Shown: in pieces, positions 55,636 to 62,140 of the stretch
Layout of the letters: each line of letters starts with the position of its first letter
How positions within the stretch are numbered: position 1 is the stretch's first letter
NCBI RefSeq assembly: GCF_013415325.1
Contig: NZ_JACBYE010000024.1
Coordinates: 1 to 62,140, forward strand
Length of the DNA stretch: 62,140 bases
From: Sanguibacter inulinus
GTDB taxonomy: Bacteria > Actinomycetota > Actinomycetes > Actinomycetales > Cellulomonadaceae
Direction: 5' to 3'
Notes under the pieces: generated by a model
What the model saw: only the letters and a program-made list of their open reading frames with translations
What the model was told of the DNA's origin: nothing
Database searches by the model: none
Program-made: the position numbers and the translations under genes

Positions 55636-56250
55636 TCAGCGCTCCGACGGGGCGACCGCGCCCAGGACCACGGTCTCGCCGTCGTGCCCGTTGGCCCACC
55701 AGTGGGGTGTCGAGCACCCGTAGGTCGCGGTGTCGCCGGGCTCGAGGTCGATCTGGCGGTCGCCGTGCGTGATGTGCAGCCGACCGCTGAGCACGGTGAC
55801 GGTCTCGGTGCCCAGGTGCCGGAACGGCCGCTCGACGTTGGTGAAGGCTGGTGGCAGGGTCGTGCGGATCAGCTGGATCGCCGTCTCACCGCGCGGTGAG
55901 AGCAGCTCGCGGACGGCCTGGCCGTCGTCGGGGGTCCCGGGCGCGGGTGGGAGCACGTGCGGACGCCCCGCACGGACCACGACGAGCTCTTCGGCAGGTG
56001 GTTCCAGCAGCCGGGTCACGGACACGCCGAGGGCCGAGGCGAGACGCTGGATCGAGTGCAAGGACGGGTTGCCGAGCCCGCGCTCGAGCTGGCTGACGAG
56101 CCCGAGGCTCACACCGGCGCGCTGCGCCAGACCCTGGACCGAGAGGTCGAGCTGCTTGCGGGCAGCTTTGACAGTCGCGCCGAGCAGCGCGACGGTGTCA
56201 CCCTCGTCCGACGCAGCGGTCACCACGGACGTCTCACGCACCTCTGTCAT
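55636..56250 (-). CDS. XRE-cupin transcriptional regulator
   Basis: This 204-residue regulator joins an N-terminal XRE helix-turn-helix (about 20-75: LGATVKAARKQLDLSVQGLA, then GVSLGLVSQLERGLGNPSLH) to a C-terminal cupin sensor (about 115-198: PFRHLGTETVTVLSGRLHIT and IDLEPGDTATYGCSTPHWWA). This architecture, as in PuuR-like proteins, senses small amines or amino-acid derivatives. ATG follows TAGGGT by seven bases, predicting a leaderless transcript. It converges on the DUF1028 gene, so control of the transporter/DUF1028 pair is a reasonable guess. Confidence 0.88.
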   Translation of the reverse strand: MTEVRETSVVTAASDEGDTVALLGATVKAARKQLDLSVQGLAQRAGVSLGLVSQLERGLGNPSLHSIQRLASALGVSVTRLLEPPAEELVVVRAGRPHVLPPAPGTPDDGQAVRELLSPRGETAIQLIRTTLPPAFTNVERPFRHLGTETVTVLSGRLHITHGDRQIDLEPGDTATYGCSTPHWWANGHDGETVVLGAVAPSER

Positions 56251-56257
56251 ACGAGCA

Positions 56258-56263
56258 ACCCTA
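56258..56263 (-). promoter_or_regulatory. -10 box of the XRE-cupin gene (leaderless)
   Basis: TAGGGT on the minus strand, then TGCTCGT, then ATG 56250. Seven-base spacing. Confidence 0.6.
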
Positions 56264-56287
56264 GAGGGTCGTGTCGGTGGCTCGTCC

Positions 56288-56293
56288 TACGGT
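56288..56293 (+). promoter_or_regulatory. -10 box of the small ORF at 56300 (leaderless)
   Basis: TACGGT, then TCGTGC, then ATG 56300. It is back to back with the XRE-cupin promoter, only 24 bases away. Confidence 0.5.
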
Positions 56294-56299
56294 TCGTGC

Positions 56300-56551
56300 A
56301 TGGTCACTCGTGCGCACCTCACCGGACAGGAACTCGACACCACGGCCGACAGCCCGAGCAAGGGCCTCCCGCAGGCGGGCGAGACGGGCCTGGGCGACGA
56401 GGCAGGTCGCCTCGCCACGGCCGGTGCGGCCTACGCTGCCGCGCGTGCCGCGCTCGACGCGGCGCTGCCCGCCGGATGGCGGAGCGCTGCTGTCGAGACC
56501 CTCCCTGGCGACAGGGTGGCTCAGGCCACGAACCGCTCGACAGCGGCGTGA
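56300..56551 (+). CDS. Small hypothetical protein
   Basis: This 83-residue protein is not recognised: MVTRAHLTGQELDTTADSPS at the start, then a helical Ala-rich stretch (GAAYAAARAALDAALPAGWR). Codon third positions are strongly G/C, as in neighbouring genes, and the ATG follows a -10 box by six bases. Its stop overlaps a following 33-codon frame (GTGA). It is likely to be real but of unknown function. Confidence 0.5.
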   Translation: MVTRAHLTGQELDTTADSPSKGLPQAGETGLGDEAGRLATAGAAYAAARAALDAALPAGWRSAAVETLPGDRVAQATNRSTAA

Positions 56552-56649
56552 CCCTCGAGCGGGTCGAGACCTTCGAGCCGGTCGAGACCCGCGAGCCGCT
56601 CGTCACCCTCGGCGTCCTCGACCTGCTCGAGGATGCTGCTACTCGGTGA
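56548..56649 (+). CDS. Possible 33-residue ORF coupled to the preceding small gene
   Basis: GTG 56548 overlaps the previous stop by four bases. The product VTLERVETFEPVETREPLVT... contains two VET-x-EP units. It ends antisense to the last codons of the lipoprotein gene. The overlap design favours translation, but the size makes the call weak. Confidence 0.25.
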   Translation: MTLERVETFEPVETREPLVTLGVLDLLEDAATR

Positions 56650-57505
56650 GCAGGACCGTGCTCGAACGCCACATCGGGGAGGTCGAGTCTGGCTGCCACA
56701 CGATGGTCGCCACCTCACCGCTGGTCACTCCCGGGTCTCCGAGGGTGGCGAGCGCGCCCTGCCCCTCGTCCGGGGCGACGGTCACGGGAACTTCGGTGCC
56801 CCCGATCACCCCGAAAGCCGACTGCGGAGGCTCGACCAGCACCTCGCCACCGGCGTCGACGACTGTCGCGAAGAGCACCGAGGGAGACGACGACCCGACG
56901 TAGGTGGCCGGCTGACGCATGTCGTCAGGCCCGACGGGAGGGTTCTTCCACTCCCAGGCTGTGGGACCTGTGAGGGGGCTGCCCGGGTCGTCGATCACCA
57001 TGCCGGAGCCCTCGGCCCGTACGACGAAGGCGTCGGCCACGTCCCCCGAGGAGACGGTCACGACCGTGGAGCCGTCGTCGGGGCCAGCCGTGGTGGTGAC
57101 GGTGCCGTCGAGAGCGGAGGCCGCGTCGACGGGGGAGATCGAGCCGTCGTTCTCCCGTGTCGTGGAGAAACCGGCGGCGTCGACGTACCACTTCTGGGTC
57201 TCTGGCGAGAGCAGGGCGAAGGCTGCGGTGTCGTCGCCCGCGGCGATCGTCGCCAGGTAGTCCAGGACGACGGTCTGCGCCTGGGCTTCAGGGGAGTCAG
57301 AGGGCGTCGTCGCCGAGGGCTCGGCGGGCTCAGAGCTCGGGCCGCTCGCCGACGGCGAGCCCGGGGTGCTCGGCCCGGCGGTCTCGGTCGACGCCGGTGA
57401 CGTGGTCCCGGGCGTCTGGGACTCCGAGGCGCACCCACCGAGGAGCACGAGAGCGAGCGCACCTGAGGTGACGACCGGCAGAGAGGACGTGCGGGAGATC
57501 TTCAT
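56639..57505 (-). CDS. Putative lipoprotein
   Basis: This 288-residue exported protein has a signal peptide and lipobox LVLLGGC (C25), then a Ser/Thr/Pro-rich spacer to about residue 75. A folded domain starts near AQTVVLDYLATIAAGDDTAA, resembling the NTF2/SnoaL-like lipoprotein domains common in actinobacteria (LLSPETQKWYVDAAGF). No specific family was recognised for the C-terminal half. ATG follows TACGGT by six bases. It is probably anchored outside the membrane; function unknown. Confidence 0.7.
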   Translation of the reverse strand: MKISRTSSLPVVTSGALALVLLGGCASESQTPGTTSPASTETAGPSTPGSPSASGPSSEPAEPSATTPSDSPEAQAQTVVLDYLATIAAGDDTAAFALLSPETQKWYVDAAGFSTTRENDGSISPVDAASALDGTVTTTAGPDDGSTVVTVSSGDVADAFVVRAEGSGMVIDDPGSPLTGPTAWEWKNPPVGPDDMRQPATYVGSSSPSVLFATVVDAGGEVLVEPPQSAFGVIGGTEVPVTVAPDEGQGALATLGDPGVTSGEVATIVWQPDSTSPMWRSSTVLLTE

Positions 57506-57511
57506 CAGCTC

Positions 57512-57517
57512 ACCGTA
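57512..57517 (-). promoter_or_regulatory. -10 box of the lipoprotein gene (leaderless)
   Basis: TACGGT on the minus strand, then GAGCTG, then ATG 57505. Confidence 0.55.
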
Positions 57518-57541
57518 ACCACAGGTCCGCGCCCTCGCAGG

Positions 57542-57829
57542 TCAGACCTCGACCACCTCGACGCCCTTCCAGAAGGCCACGTGGTCGCGGATCTTCTCGG
57601 CCTCGGGCTTCGGGTCGGTGTACGTCCACGCAGCGTCGCGGTTCTCCTGCCCGTCGACGGTCACCGTGAAGTAGGTCGCGGTGCCCTTCCACGGGCAGAC
57701 CGTCGTGGTGTCGGTCGACGTGTACAGCTCCCGGACGATCGAGTCCGGCGGGAAGTACTGGTTGCCCTCGACGACCTGGGTCGCGTCAGACTCAGCGATG
57801 ACTGTGCCGTTCCAGAGTGCGCGGTACAT
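57542..57829 (-). CDS. DUF427 domain-containing protein
   Basis: This 95-residue single-domain protein matches DUF427. It begins MYRALWNGTVIAESDATQVV and contains NQYFPPDSIVRELYTSTDTT, then the invariant CPWKGTATYFTVTVDG and the closing IRDHVAFWKGVEV. The function is unknown. The cysteine-lysine pair in CPWKG is the family hallmark. GAAGAGG upstream of ATG supports the start. Monocistronic. Confidence 0.88.
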   Translation of the reverse strand: MYRALWNGTVIAESDATQVVEGNQYFPPDSIVRELYTSTDTTTVCPWKGTATYFTVTVDGQENRDAAWTYTDPKPEAEKIRDHVAFWKGVEVVEV

Positions 57830-57899
57830 GGTGCCTCTTCTCGTCGGTCGTGCCGGGGGTGGAGCAGTGTCGGACCAGGTCGTGCCGTGCGGCGGGGTG

Positions 57900-58385
57900 T
57901 CAGCCGAGCTCGGAGGTGCCCGAGTACAGGTGCAGCACGGGGACCTGGAGCTCTTCGCGGGCCTTGGAGGCCCAGTCGCGGTGGAAGGTGTCTTCGACGA
58001 TGTTCGGGTACGTGACGACGACGACCTCGCGGATCCCGCCTCCGGCGACGGCAGACCGCAGGGCGGGCAGCGGGTCCTCCTCGACGAGCGTCCCGGACGC
58101 CGTGTAGCCGGCGGCCTCGAACTCGGCGATGCTCGTGGCGAGCTGCTCGCTCGCCTCGGCCGTCGCCTCGGTGCGCGAGGGGACGCCCTCGGTCGCGGTC
58201 TCCCACGCCTCCTTGAACTGGCCCGACCCGAGGTGGTTGAAGATCGCCCCGAGCAGGTTCTGCTCGGTGTCCGCGGGGACGAGCACCTGGAAGGCCAGGT
58301 CCTCGTCGCCGTAGAGGTTGACGATGTTCTGCACGTCGGTGGTCGCGAGGGTGTCTTCGGTCAGCACGAGGATGGTGTCAGTCAC
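57900..58385 (-). CDS. Conserved hypothetical protein (161 residues)
   Basis: The product starts VTDTILVLTEDTLATTDVQN and alternates strands and helices as a small Rossmann-like or USP-like alpha/beta fold (QVLVPADTEQNLLGAIFNHL; REVVVVTYPNIVEDTF; VPVLHLYSG). I recognise similar uncharacterised actinobacterial proteins but no function. The GTG follows TAGAGT by seven bases, and that -10 box contains the TAG stop of the upstream reductase gene. It may therefore be expressed both by read-through and from its own promoter. Confidence 0.6.
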   Translation of the reverse strand: MTDTILVLTEDTLATTDVQNIVNLYGDEDLAFQVLVPADTEQNLLGAIFNHLGSGQFKEAWETATEGVPSRTEATAEASEQLATSIAEFEAAGYTASGTLVEEDPLPALRSAVAGGGIREVVVVTYPNIVEDTFHRDWASKAREELQVPVLHLYSGTSELG

Positions 58386-58392
58386 GCACTCG

Positions 58393-58398
58393 ACTCTA
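58393..58398 (-). promoter_or_regulatory. -10 box overlapping the stop codon of the upstream gene
   Basis: TAGAGT on the minus strand begins with the TAG stop of the RibD-like gene and lies seven bases before GTG 58385. Confidence 0.5.
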
Positions 58399-59256
58399 CC
58401 GGTGCGCAGACCCGCTGGCCGGGTGAGCAGGGACGGGATCTGCGCGGAGCGCCCAGCGCGCGAGCAGCGACCCACCAGAGTGCAGGATCTGCACGAGCCG
58501 GGCCGGTGCACCGCCCTTGCCGAGGTAGGAGCCCGAGGTGACGATCCGCGGCGCGGGACCGCCGACGACCAGTGGGCTCGTCGTCAGGCACAGCTCGTCG
58601 AGGTGATCGCCGTCAGCCAGGTCGCCGAGCAGCGACGGCCCGCCTTCGGCGAGCACCCGGACCAGCCCGCGGTCGGTGAGAGCGTCGAGCGCGGCCTGCA
58701 GGTCGACGGAGTCCTCCCCGGTGACGACCACCCTGTCGGCGGGGTACCCGGTGAGTCGTGCGGCTCCGACGGAGGTGGTGAGGACGATCGGCGGCACGGT
58801 CCCGGCCGGGTGCTGCGCGACGTCGGTGATCTGCTCGGGCAGGTCGCCGGAGCGCGTGACGATCGCGAGCTCGATCGCCGGTGCGCGCCCTGACGCGGCC
58901 CGGAGGTCGGCGAGGCCGTCGGGGACAGACAGCGGTGTGTACCGCTCGGCGCGGACGGTCCCGGCGCCCACGAGCACCACGTCGGCGAGGGCCCGCAGGA
59001 CCCTGAAGACGCGGTAGTCGGCGTCGCCGTTGATGCCACCGGAGACCCCGCCTGCCCCGGTCGCGGCACCGTCGAGGGTGCTGATCATGTTGGCGCGGAC
59101 CCAGGTCTGTCGACCGCCTGCGGGGTCAGGGTGCGCGTACAGCGTCGCGAGCTCGATCTCACCCGGGTCGGGCTCGATGCGCCGCGCGGACTCGACAGGA
59201 CGACCCTCGACGACGAGGACGTCGAGAGTCGGACGTCCGGAGCCGGTGTCAGGCAC
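58396..59256 (-). CDS. Pyrimidine reductase family protein (RibD C-terminal domain)
   Basis: This 286-residue protein has the dihydrofolate-reductase-like fold of the RibD reductase domain. Signatures are WVRANMISTLDGAATGAGGV, INGDADYRVFRVLRALADVV, LVGAGTVRAERYTPL and VLAEGGPSLLGDLADGDHLD. There is no deaminase domain. RibD-type reductases act on an aminopyrimidine in riboflavin or deazaflavin synthesis; stand-alone actinobacterial members have uncertain substrates. The start overlaps the sufE stop by eight bases, so both are in one operon. Confidence 0.85.
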   Translation of the reverse strand: MPDTGSGRPTLDVLVVEGRPVESARRIEPDPGEIELATLYAHPDPAGGRQTWVRANMISTLDGAATGAGGVSGGINGDADYRVFRVLRALADVVLVGAGTVRAERYTPLSVPDGLADLRAASGRAPAIELAIVTRSGDLPEQITDVAQHPAGTVPPIVLTTSVGAARLTGYPADRVVVTGEDSVDLQAALDALTDRGLVRVLAEGGPSLLGDLADGDHLDELCLTTSPLVVGGPAPRIVTSGSYLGKGGAPARLVQILHSGGSLLARWALRADPVPAHPASGSAHR

Positions 59257-59797
59257 GCTCAGCGTCGGCGTCAGCGCCGGTGCCGGCGTCTGTGCCGCCG
59301 TCGGACGAGCGGTGCTCGCGTGCCGGGGCCACGCCGAGAGCCTCGAGACGCTCGAGCACCTGGCGCTGGACCCGGCCCTGCATCGACGCCATACCCGCTG
59401 TGCGCAACGGGCTCACGAGGTCGTGCAGGCCCAGGCGCGTCGGGAGGTCGTGGGGGAGGGCGAGCACCTGCTCGGCGGTGCAGCCTGCGAGCCCCTCGGA
59501 CAGGACCCCGGCGAACCCGCGCGTGGTCGGCGCCTCCTGGGGCGCCACCACGTGCAGGGTGACGGTGTGGGGGCTCTGGTCCTCCACCTCGACCGCCACG
59601 TACACGGGTGACTGGCACTCTACGACCCGCTCCATCGTCGTGAGGTCGGAGGTGTAGCGCTCGGGGACGTCCTCGACGCTCGCGCCCATCTCGACGAGCA
59701 TCTCGAGGCGCTGGGCCGCGGGCAGGGCGAGGAAGTCTTCGGCCAGCTCGGCGAGGGCGGACGGGAGGGCGACGTCTGCGGGGGGAGGTGTGCTCAC
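59249..59797 (-). CDS. sufE: SufE family cysteine-desulfurase activator
   Basis: This 182-residue sulfur acceptor would take persulfide from SufS for Fe-S cluster assembly. The acceptor cysteine is C61 in ERVVECQSPVYV, and the family pattern QRLEMLVEMGASVEDVPERY, GFAGVLSEGLAGCTAEQVLA and GLHDLVSPLRTAGMASM is intact. An acidic disordered tail of about 35 residues is extra. GTG follows TAGGCT by six bases. The rest of the suf operon is not in this window. Confidence 0.88.
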   Translation of the reverse strand: MSTPPPADVALPSALAELAEDFLALPAAQRLEMLVEMGASVEDVPERYTSDLTTMERVVECQSPVYVAVEVEDQSPHTVTLHVVAPQEAPTTRGFAGVLSEGLAGCTAEQVLALPHDLPTRLGLHDLVSPLRTAGMASMQGRVQRQVLERLEALGVAPAREHRSSDGGTDAGTGADADAERA

Positions 59798-59803
59798 CCG
59801 TCC

Positions 59804-59809
59804 AGCCTA
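59804..59809 (-). promoter_or_regulatory. -10 box of sufE (leaderless)
   Basis: TAGGCT on the minus strand, then GGACGG, then GTG 59797. Confidence 0.6.
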
Positions 59810-59900
59810 GGACGTCTGCGCGGGCGGCGCCGTCTGCGACTGTGCTGCGCACCACGTCGCGAGCCCTCCGTCCGGCCCGTCACACCAGCCGTCTCCCCGG

Positions 59901-59906
59901 TACCCT
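59901..59906 (+). promoter_or_regulatory. -10 box of zapE
   Basis: TACCCT, eight bases before GTG 59915. CGGAGATC lies between, so a very short leader with a weak GGAG is the alternative to leaderless translation. Confidence 0.45.
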
Positions 59907-59914
59907 CGGAGATC

Positions 59915-60946
59915 GTGACCGTCACCACCCCCCACCTCAGCGACGTCCGCCCGAGCGTCCCCGCAGACCGGCTCCTGGCAGACCTCGTCCCCCCGCGCCA
60001 CTTCGCCGACGCGTCCTTCGCGACCTACCGCGCGAACCCCGCCTTCCCCAGCCAGCAGGCCACCGTCGACAGGCTCACAGAGGTCGCCGCGCAGCTGACC
60101 GGCAGCAGCGGCGGGTTCTTCAAGCGGCTCAAGGCGCGCAAGACGCCCCCCGCCGTCTACCTCGACGGTGGCTTCGGTGTCGGCAAGACGCACCTGCTCA
60201 CCTCCCTCGCGCACTCGGTCGGTGCCGGGGCGAGCGCCTACGGCACCTTCGTCGAGTACACCAACCTCGTCGGCGCGCTCGGCTTCGCCAAGACCGTCGA
60301 GGCCCTCGCGACCAAGACCCTCGTGTGCATCGACGAGTTCGAGCTGGACGACCCGGGCGACACCGTCCTCATGTCCCGCCTGCTCCGCGAGCTCGCAGAC
60401 CGCGGCGTCGCGCTCGCGGCCACGTCGAACACGCTCCCCGACTCCCTCGGCGAGGGACGCTTCGCCGCGGAGGACTTCTTGCGTGAGATCCAGGCGCTCT
60501 CGGCGCGCTTCGAGGTGATGCGCGTCGACGGCGAGGACTACCGCCAGCGCACCCTCGTCACGAGCGGCACCGCGACCCCTGACGACGCCGTGGAGAGGGC
60601 TGTCGACGGGCAGCCCGGAGCGATGCTCGACGACTTCGACGTCCTGCTGACCCACCTCTCTCACGTCCACCCGAGCCGCTACGGCGCGATGCTCGACGGT
60701 GTCCAGCTGCTCGGTCTCACAGCGGTGCGCCCGCTCGTGGACCAGTCGCAGGGTCTGCGCTTCGTGGTGCTCGTCGACAGGCTCTACGACCGTGACGTCC
60801 CCGTCCTGCTCGGTGGGACCGGCCTCGAAGACCTGTTCAGCGAGCAGATGATCAACGGCGGCTACCGCAAGAAGTACCTGCGTGCGCTCTCACGTCTCGG
60901 GTCGCTCGCGCAGGACGGACGGGCCGTCCTCGACGCGGCTGCGTGA
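59915..60946 (+). CDS. zapE: Cell division protein ZapE / AFG1-like ATPase
   Basis: This 343-residue P-loop ATPase of the AFG1/ZapE family has Walker A GGFGVGKT at 85-92 and Walker B TLVCIDEFELDDPGDT at about 133-148. The sensor-like ALAATSNTLPDSLGEGRFAA and the C-terminal YDRDVPVLLGGTGLEDLFSE, GGYRKKYLRALSRL follow. In E. coli ZapE associates with the Z-ring during constriction; the actinobacterial role is less clear. Length is normal. GTG start fixed by the -10 spacing and the family N-terminus. Confidence 0.9.
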   Translation: MTVTTPHLSDVRPSVPADRLLADLVPPRHFADASFATYRANPAFPSQQATVDRLTEVAAQLTGSSGGFFKRLKARKTPPAVYLDGGFGVGKTHLLTSLAHSVGAGASAYGTFVEYTNLVGALGFAKTVEALATKTLVCIDEFELDDPGDTVLMSRLLRELADRGVALAATSNTLPDSLGEGRFAAEDFLREIQALSARFEVMRVDGEDYRQRTLVTSGTATPDDAVERAVDGQPGAMLDDFDVLLTHLSHVHPSRYGAMLDGVQLLGLTAVRPLVDQSQGLRFVVLVDRLYDRDVPVLLGGTGLEDLFSEQMINGGYRKKYLRALSRLGSLAQDGRAVLDAAA

Positions 60947-61060
60947 CGTCGGCGGGCGCGGTGTGACGTTGCCGTCCGAGGCCTCGTTCGGCGTGCCGCC
61001 GCACAGGTGGCAGGTCTAGGCTCGGCGAGGCCTTCCACACCTCTCAGAGAGGCTCGAACC

Positions 61061-62110
61061 ATGCGAGCAACCGTCATCCACGGCACCCGTGACGTCCGCC
61101 TGGAGACTGTCCCGGACCCCCAGATCCTCCGCCCGACCGACGCGATCGTCCGCGTCGTGGCGTCCTGCGTCTGCGGCTCGGACCTGTGGCAGTACCGCGG
61201 CGTCAACCAGGTGACGAAGCCGAGCCGGATCGGTCACGAGTTCGTGGGCGTCGTCGAAGAGGTCGGGCCGCAGGTCACGCAGATCCGTCCTGGGCAGTTC
61301 GTCGTCGCGCCCTTCTCGATCTGCGACAACACCTGCGTGCACTGCCGCAACGGCGTCCACACCTCGTGCACCAACCTCGCCTGGTGGGGCTCGACCGACC
61401 AGGACGACCTGCCGACCGACGGCGGTCAGGGTGAGTTCGTCCGGGTGCCGATGGCTGACGGCACGCTCGTGGCGACCCCTGAGCACCCCTCCGACGAGCT
61501 CCTGCCCAGCGTCCTCGCCCTCGCCGACGTCTTCGGCACGGGTCACCACGCGGCCGTGAGCGCCGGGGTCAAGGTCGGCTCGACCGTCGCGGTCATCGGA
61601 GACGGGGCCGTCGGCCTCTCGGCTGTGCTCGCCGCGCAGCGGCTCGGCGCCGGGCGCATCATCGCCATGTCGCGCCACGAGTCGCGCCAGGTCGTGGCCC
61701 GCGAGTTCGGTGCGACCGACATCATCGCGGCTCGTGGGGCCGACGGTGTCGCCGAGCTCATGGAGCTGACCGACGGCGTCGGTGTCGACTGCGCGCTCGA
61801 GTGCGTCGGCACCAAGGAGTCGATGCAGCAGGCCCTCGACTCCGCCCGCCCCGGCGGGAAGGTCGGCTTCGTCGGTGTCCCCGCGGGCGGTCCCGAGCTC
61901 CCCGTGCGCCAGATGTTCTCCTCGAACGTCGGCGTCAACGGCGGCGTGGCCCCGGTGCGCGGCTACATCCCCGAGCTCATGGCCGACGTCTACGCGGGGA
62001 CCGTCAACCCGGGCCGCGTCTTCGACCTCACGGTCCCGCTCGCCGAGGTCGCCGAGGCCTACGCCGCGATGGACGAGCGCCGCGCGATCAAGTCGATGCT
62101 CCTGCCCTGA
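61061..62110 (+). CDS. Zinc-dependent alcohol dehydrogenase (MDR family)
   Basis: This 349-residue medium-chain dehydrogenase has catalytic-zinc ligands C38 and H59-E60 (VASCVCGSDLW, SRIGHEFVG). The structural zinc is bound by C88, C92, C95 and C103 (CDNTCVHCRNGVHTSC). The NAD(P) loop is VAVIGDGAVGLSAVLAAQRL. Members oxidise alcohols or sorbitol-like polyols; the substrate is not determined. ATG has GAGAGG upstream. The 30 bases after the stop consist of three GCCCCCTGA units before the window ends. Confidence 0.9.
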   Translation: MRATVIHGTRDVRLETVPDPQILRPTDAIVRVVASCVCGSDLWQYRGVNQVTKPSRIGHEFVGVVEEVGPQVTQIRPGQFVVAPFSICDNTCVHCRNGVHTSCTNLAWWGSTDQDDLPTDGGQGEFVRVPMADGTLVATPEHPSDELLPSVLALADVFGTGHHAAVSAGVKVGSTVAVIGDGAVGLSAVLAAQRLGAGRIIAMSRHESRQVVAREFGATDIIAARGADGVAELMELTDGVGVDCALECVGTKESMQQALDSARPGGKVGFVGVPAGGPELPVRQMFSSNVGVNGGVAPVRGYIPELMADVYAGTVNPGRVFDLTVPLAEVAEAYAAMDERRAIKSMLLP

Positions 62111-62137
62111 GCCCCCTGAGCCCCCTGAGCCCCCTGA
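62111..62137. repeat. Short tandem repeat (GCCCCCTGA)3 at the window end
   Basis: Three perfect 9-base units directly follow the dehydrogenase stop. The window ends three bases later, so the full copy number is unknown. Confidence 0.8.
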
Positions 62138-62140
62138 CTG

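Overview
This is a 62 kb high-GC chromosomal segment from a facultatively fermentative actinobacterium. SepH, the DUF3000/DUF3093/DUF3159/DUF3710/DUF4193 set, RskA-type anti-sigma control, GuaB1 and the strong G/C third-position bias all point to Actinomycetota. Pyruvate formate-lyase, glutamate decarboxylase and a branched-peptidoglycan toolkit (FemABX plus an amino-acid ATP-grasp ligase) fit the Cellulomonadaceae/Sanguibacteraceae group. The genus is an inference only. No rRNA, tRNA, IS element, CRISPR array or complete prophage was seen, and no gene-free stretch exceeds about 290 bases.

Layout. 1-10829: a conserved housekeeping block (sepH, suhB-like, DUF4193, DUF3093, dut, DUF3710, OB-fold, DUF3159, two TrkA-type K+ regulators, a KimA-like K+ permease, a TRAM-domain RNA methyltransferase). 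It resembles Mycobacterium tuberculosis Rv2701c-Rv2689c. 10830-12650: a phage-switch-like locus with two divergent XRE regulators and an ImmA/IrrE peptidase. 12738-18242: a CtpE-like P-type ATPase, then aconitase behind an 18-bp MarR-type palindrome. 18439-26312: a DUF1801 protein, a kinase/amidotransferase pair, a membrane-anchored esterase, an MprF-type lipid aminoacyltransferase, a DMT permease and glutamate decarboxylase, which may form an envelope/acid-stress cluster.

26416-30666: a Nudix hydrolase overlapping guaB1, divergent from dxs. 30910-33962: a surface module comprising a DUF4397 protein with an LAATG sorting signal, a class F-like sortase, a SigK-like sigma factor and its RskA-like anti-sigma factor. 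34165-37508: pflB and its activase, separated by two tandem hairpins. 37714-45697: a VOC protein, fadBA, a nitrilase, FemABX, RNase D and DUF3000. 45953-48644: gnd and the ATP-grasp ligase.

48747-56250: two small proteins, then a complete peptide ABC transporter operon (binding protein, two permeases, a fused double ATPase containing a hexanucleotide repeat). Divergent from it is a DUF1028 Ntn-hydrolase, and nearby is an XRE-cupin regulator. 56300-62110: small ORFs, a lipoprotein, DUF427, an unknown 161-residue protein, a RibD-like reductase, sufE, zapE and a zinc alcohol dehydrogenase.

A recurring feature is a TANNNT-like -10 box placed 6-8 bases before the start codon, which predicts leaderless mRNAs for at least fifteen genes.
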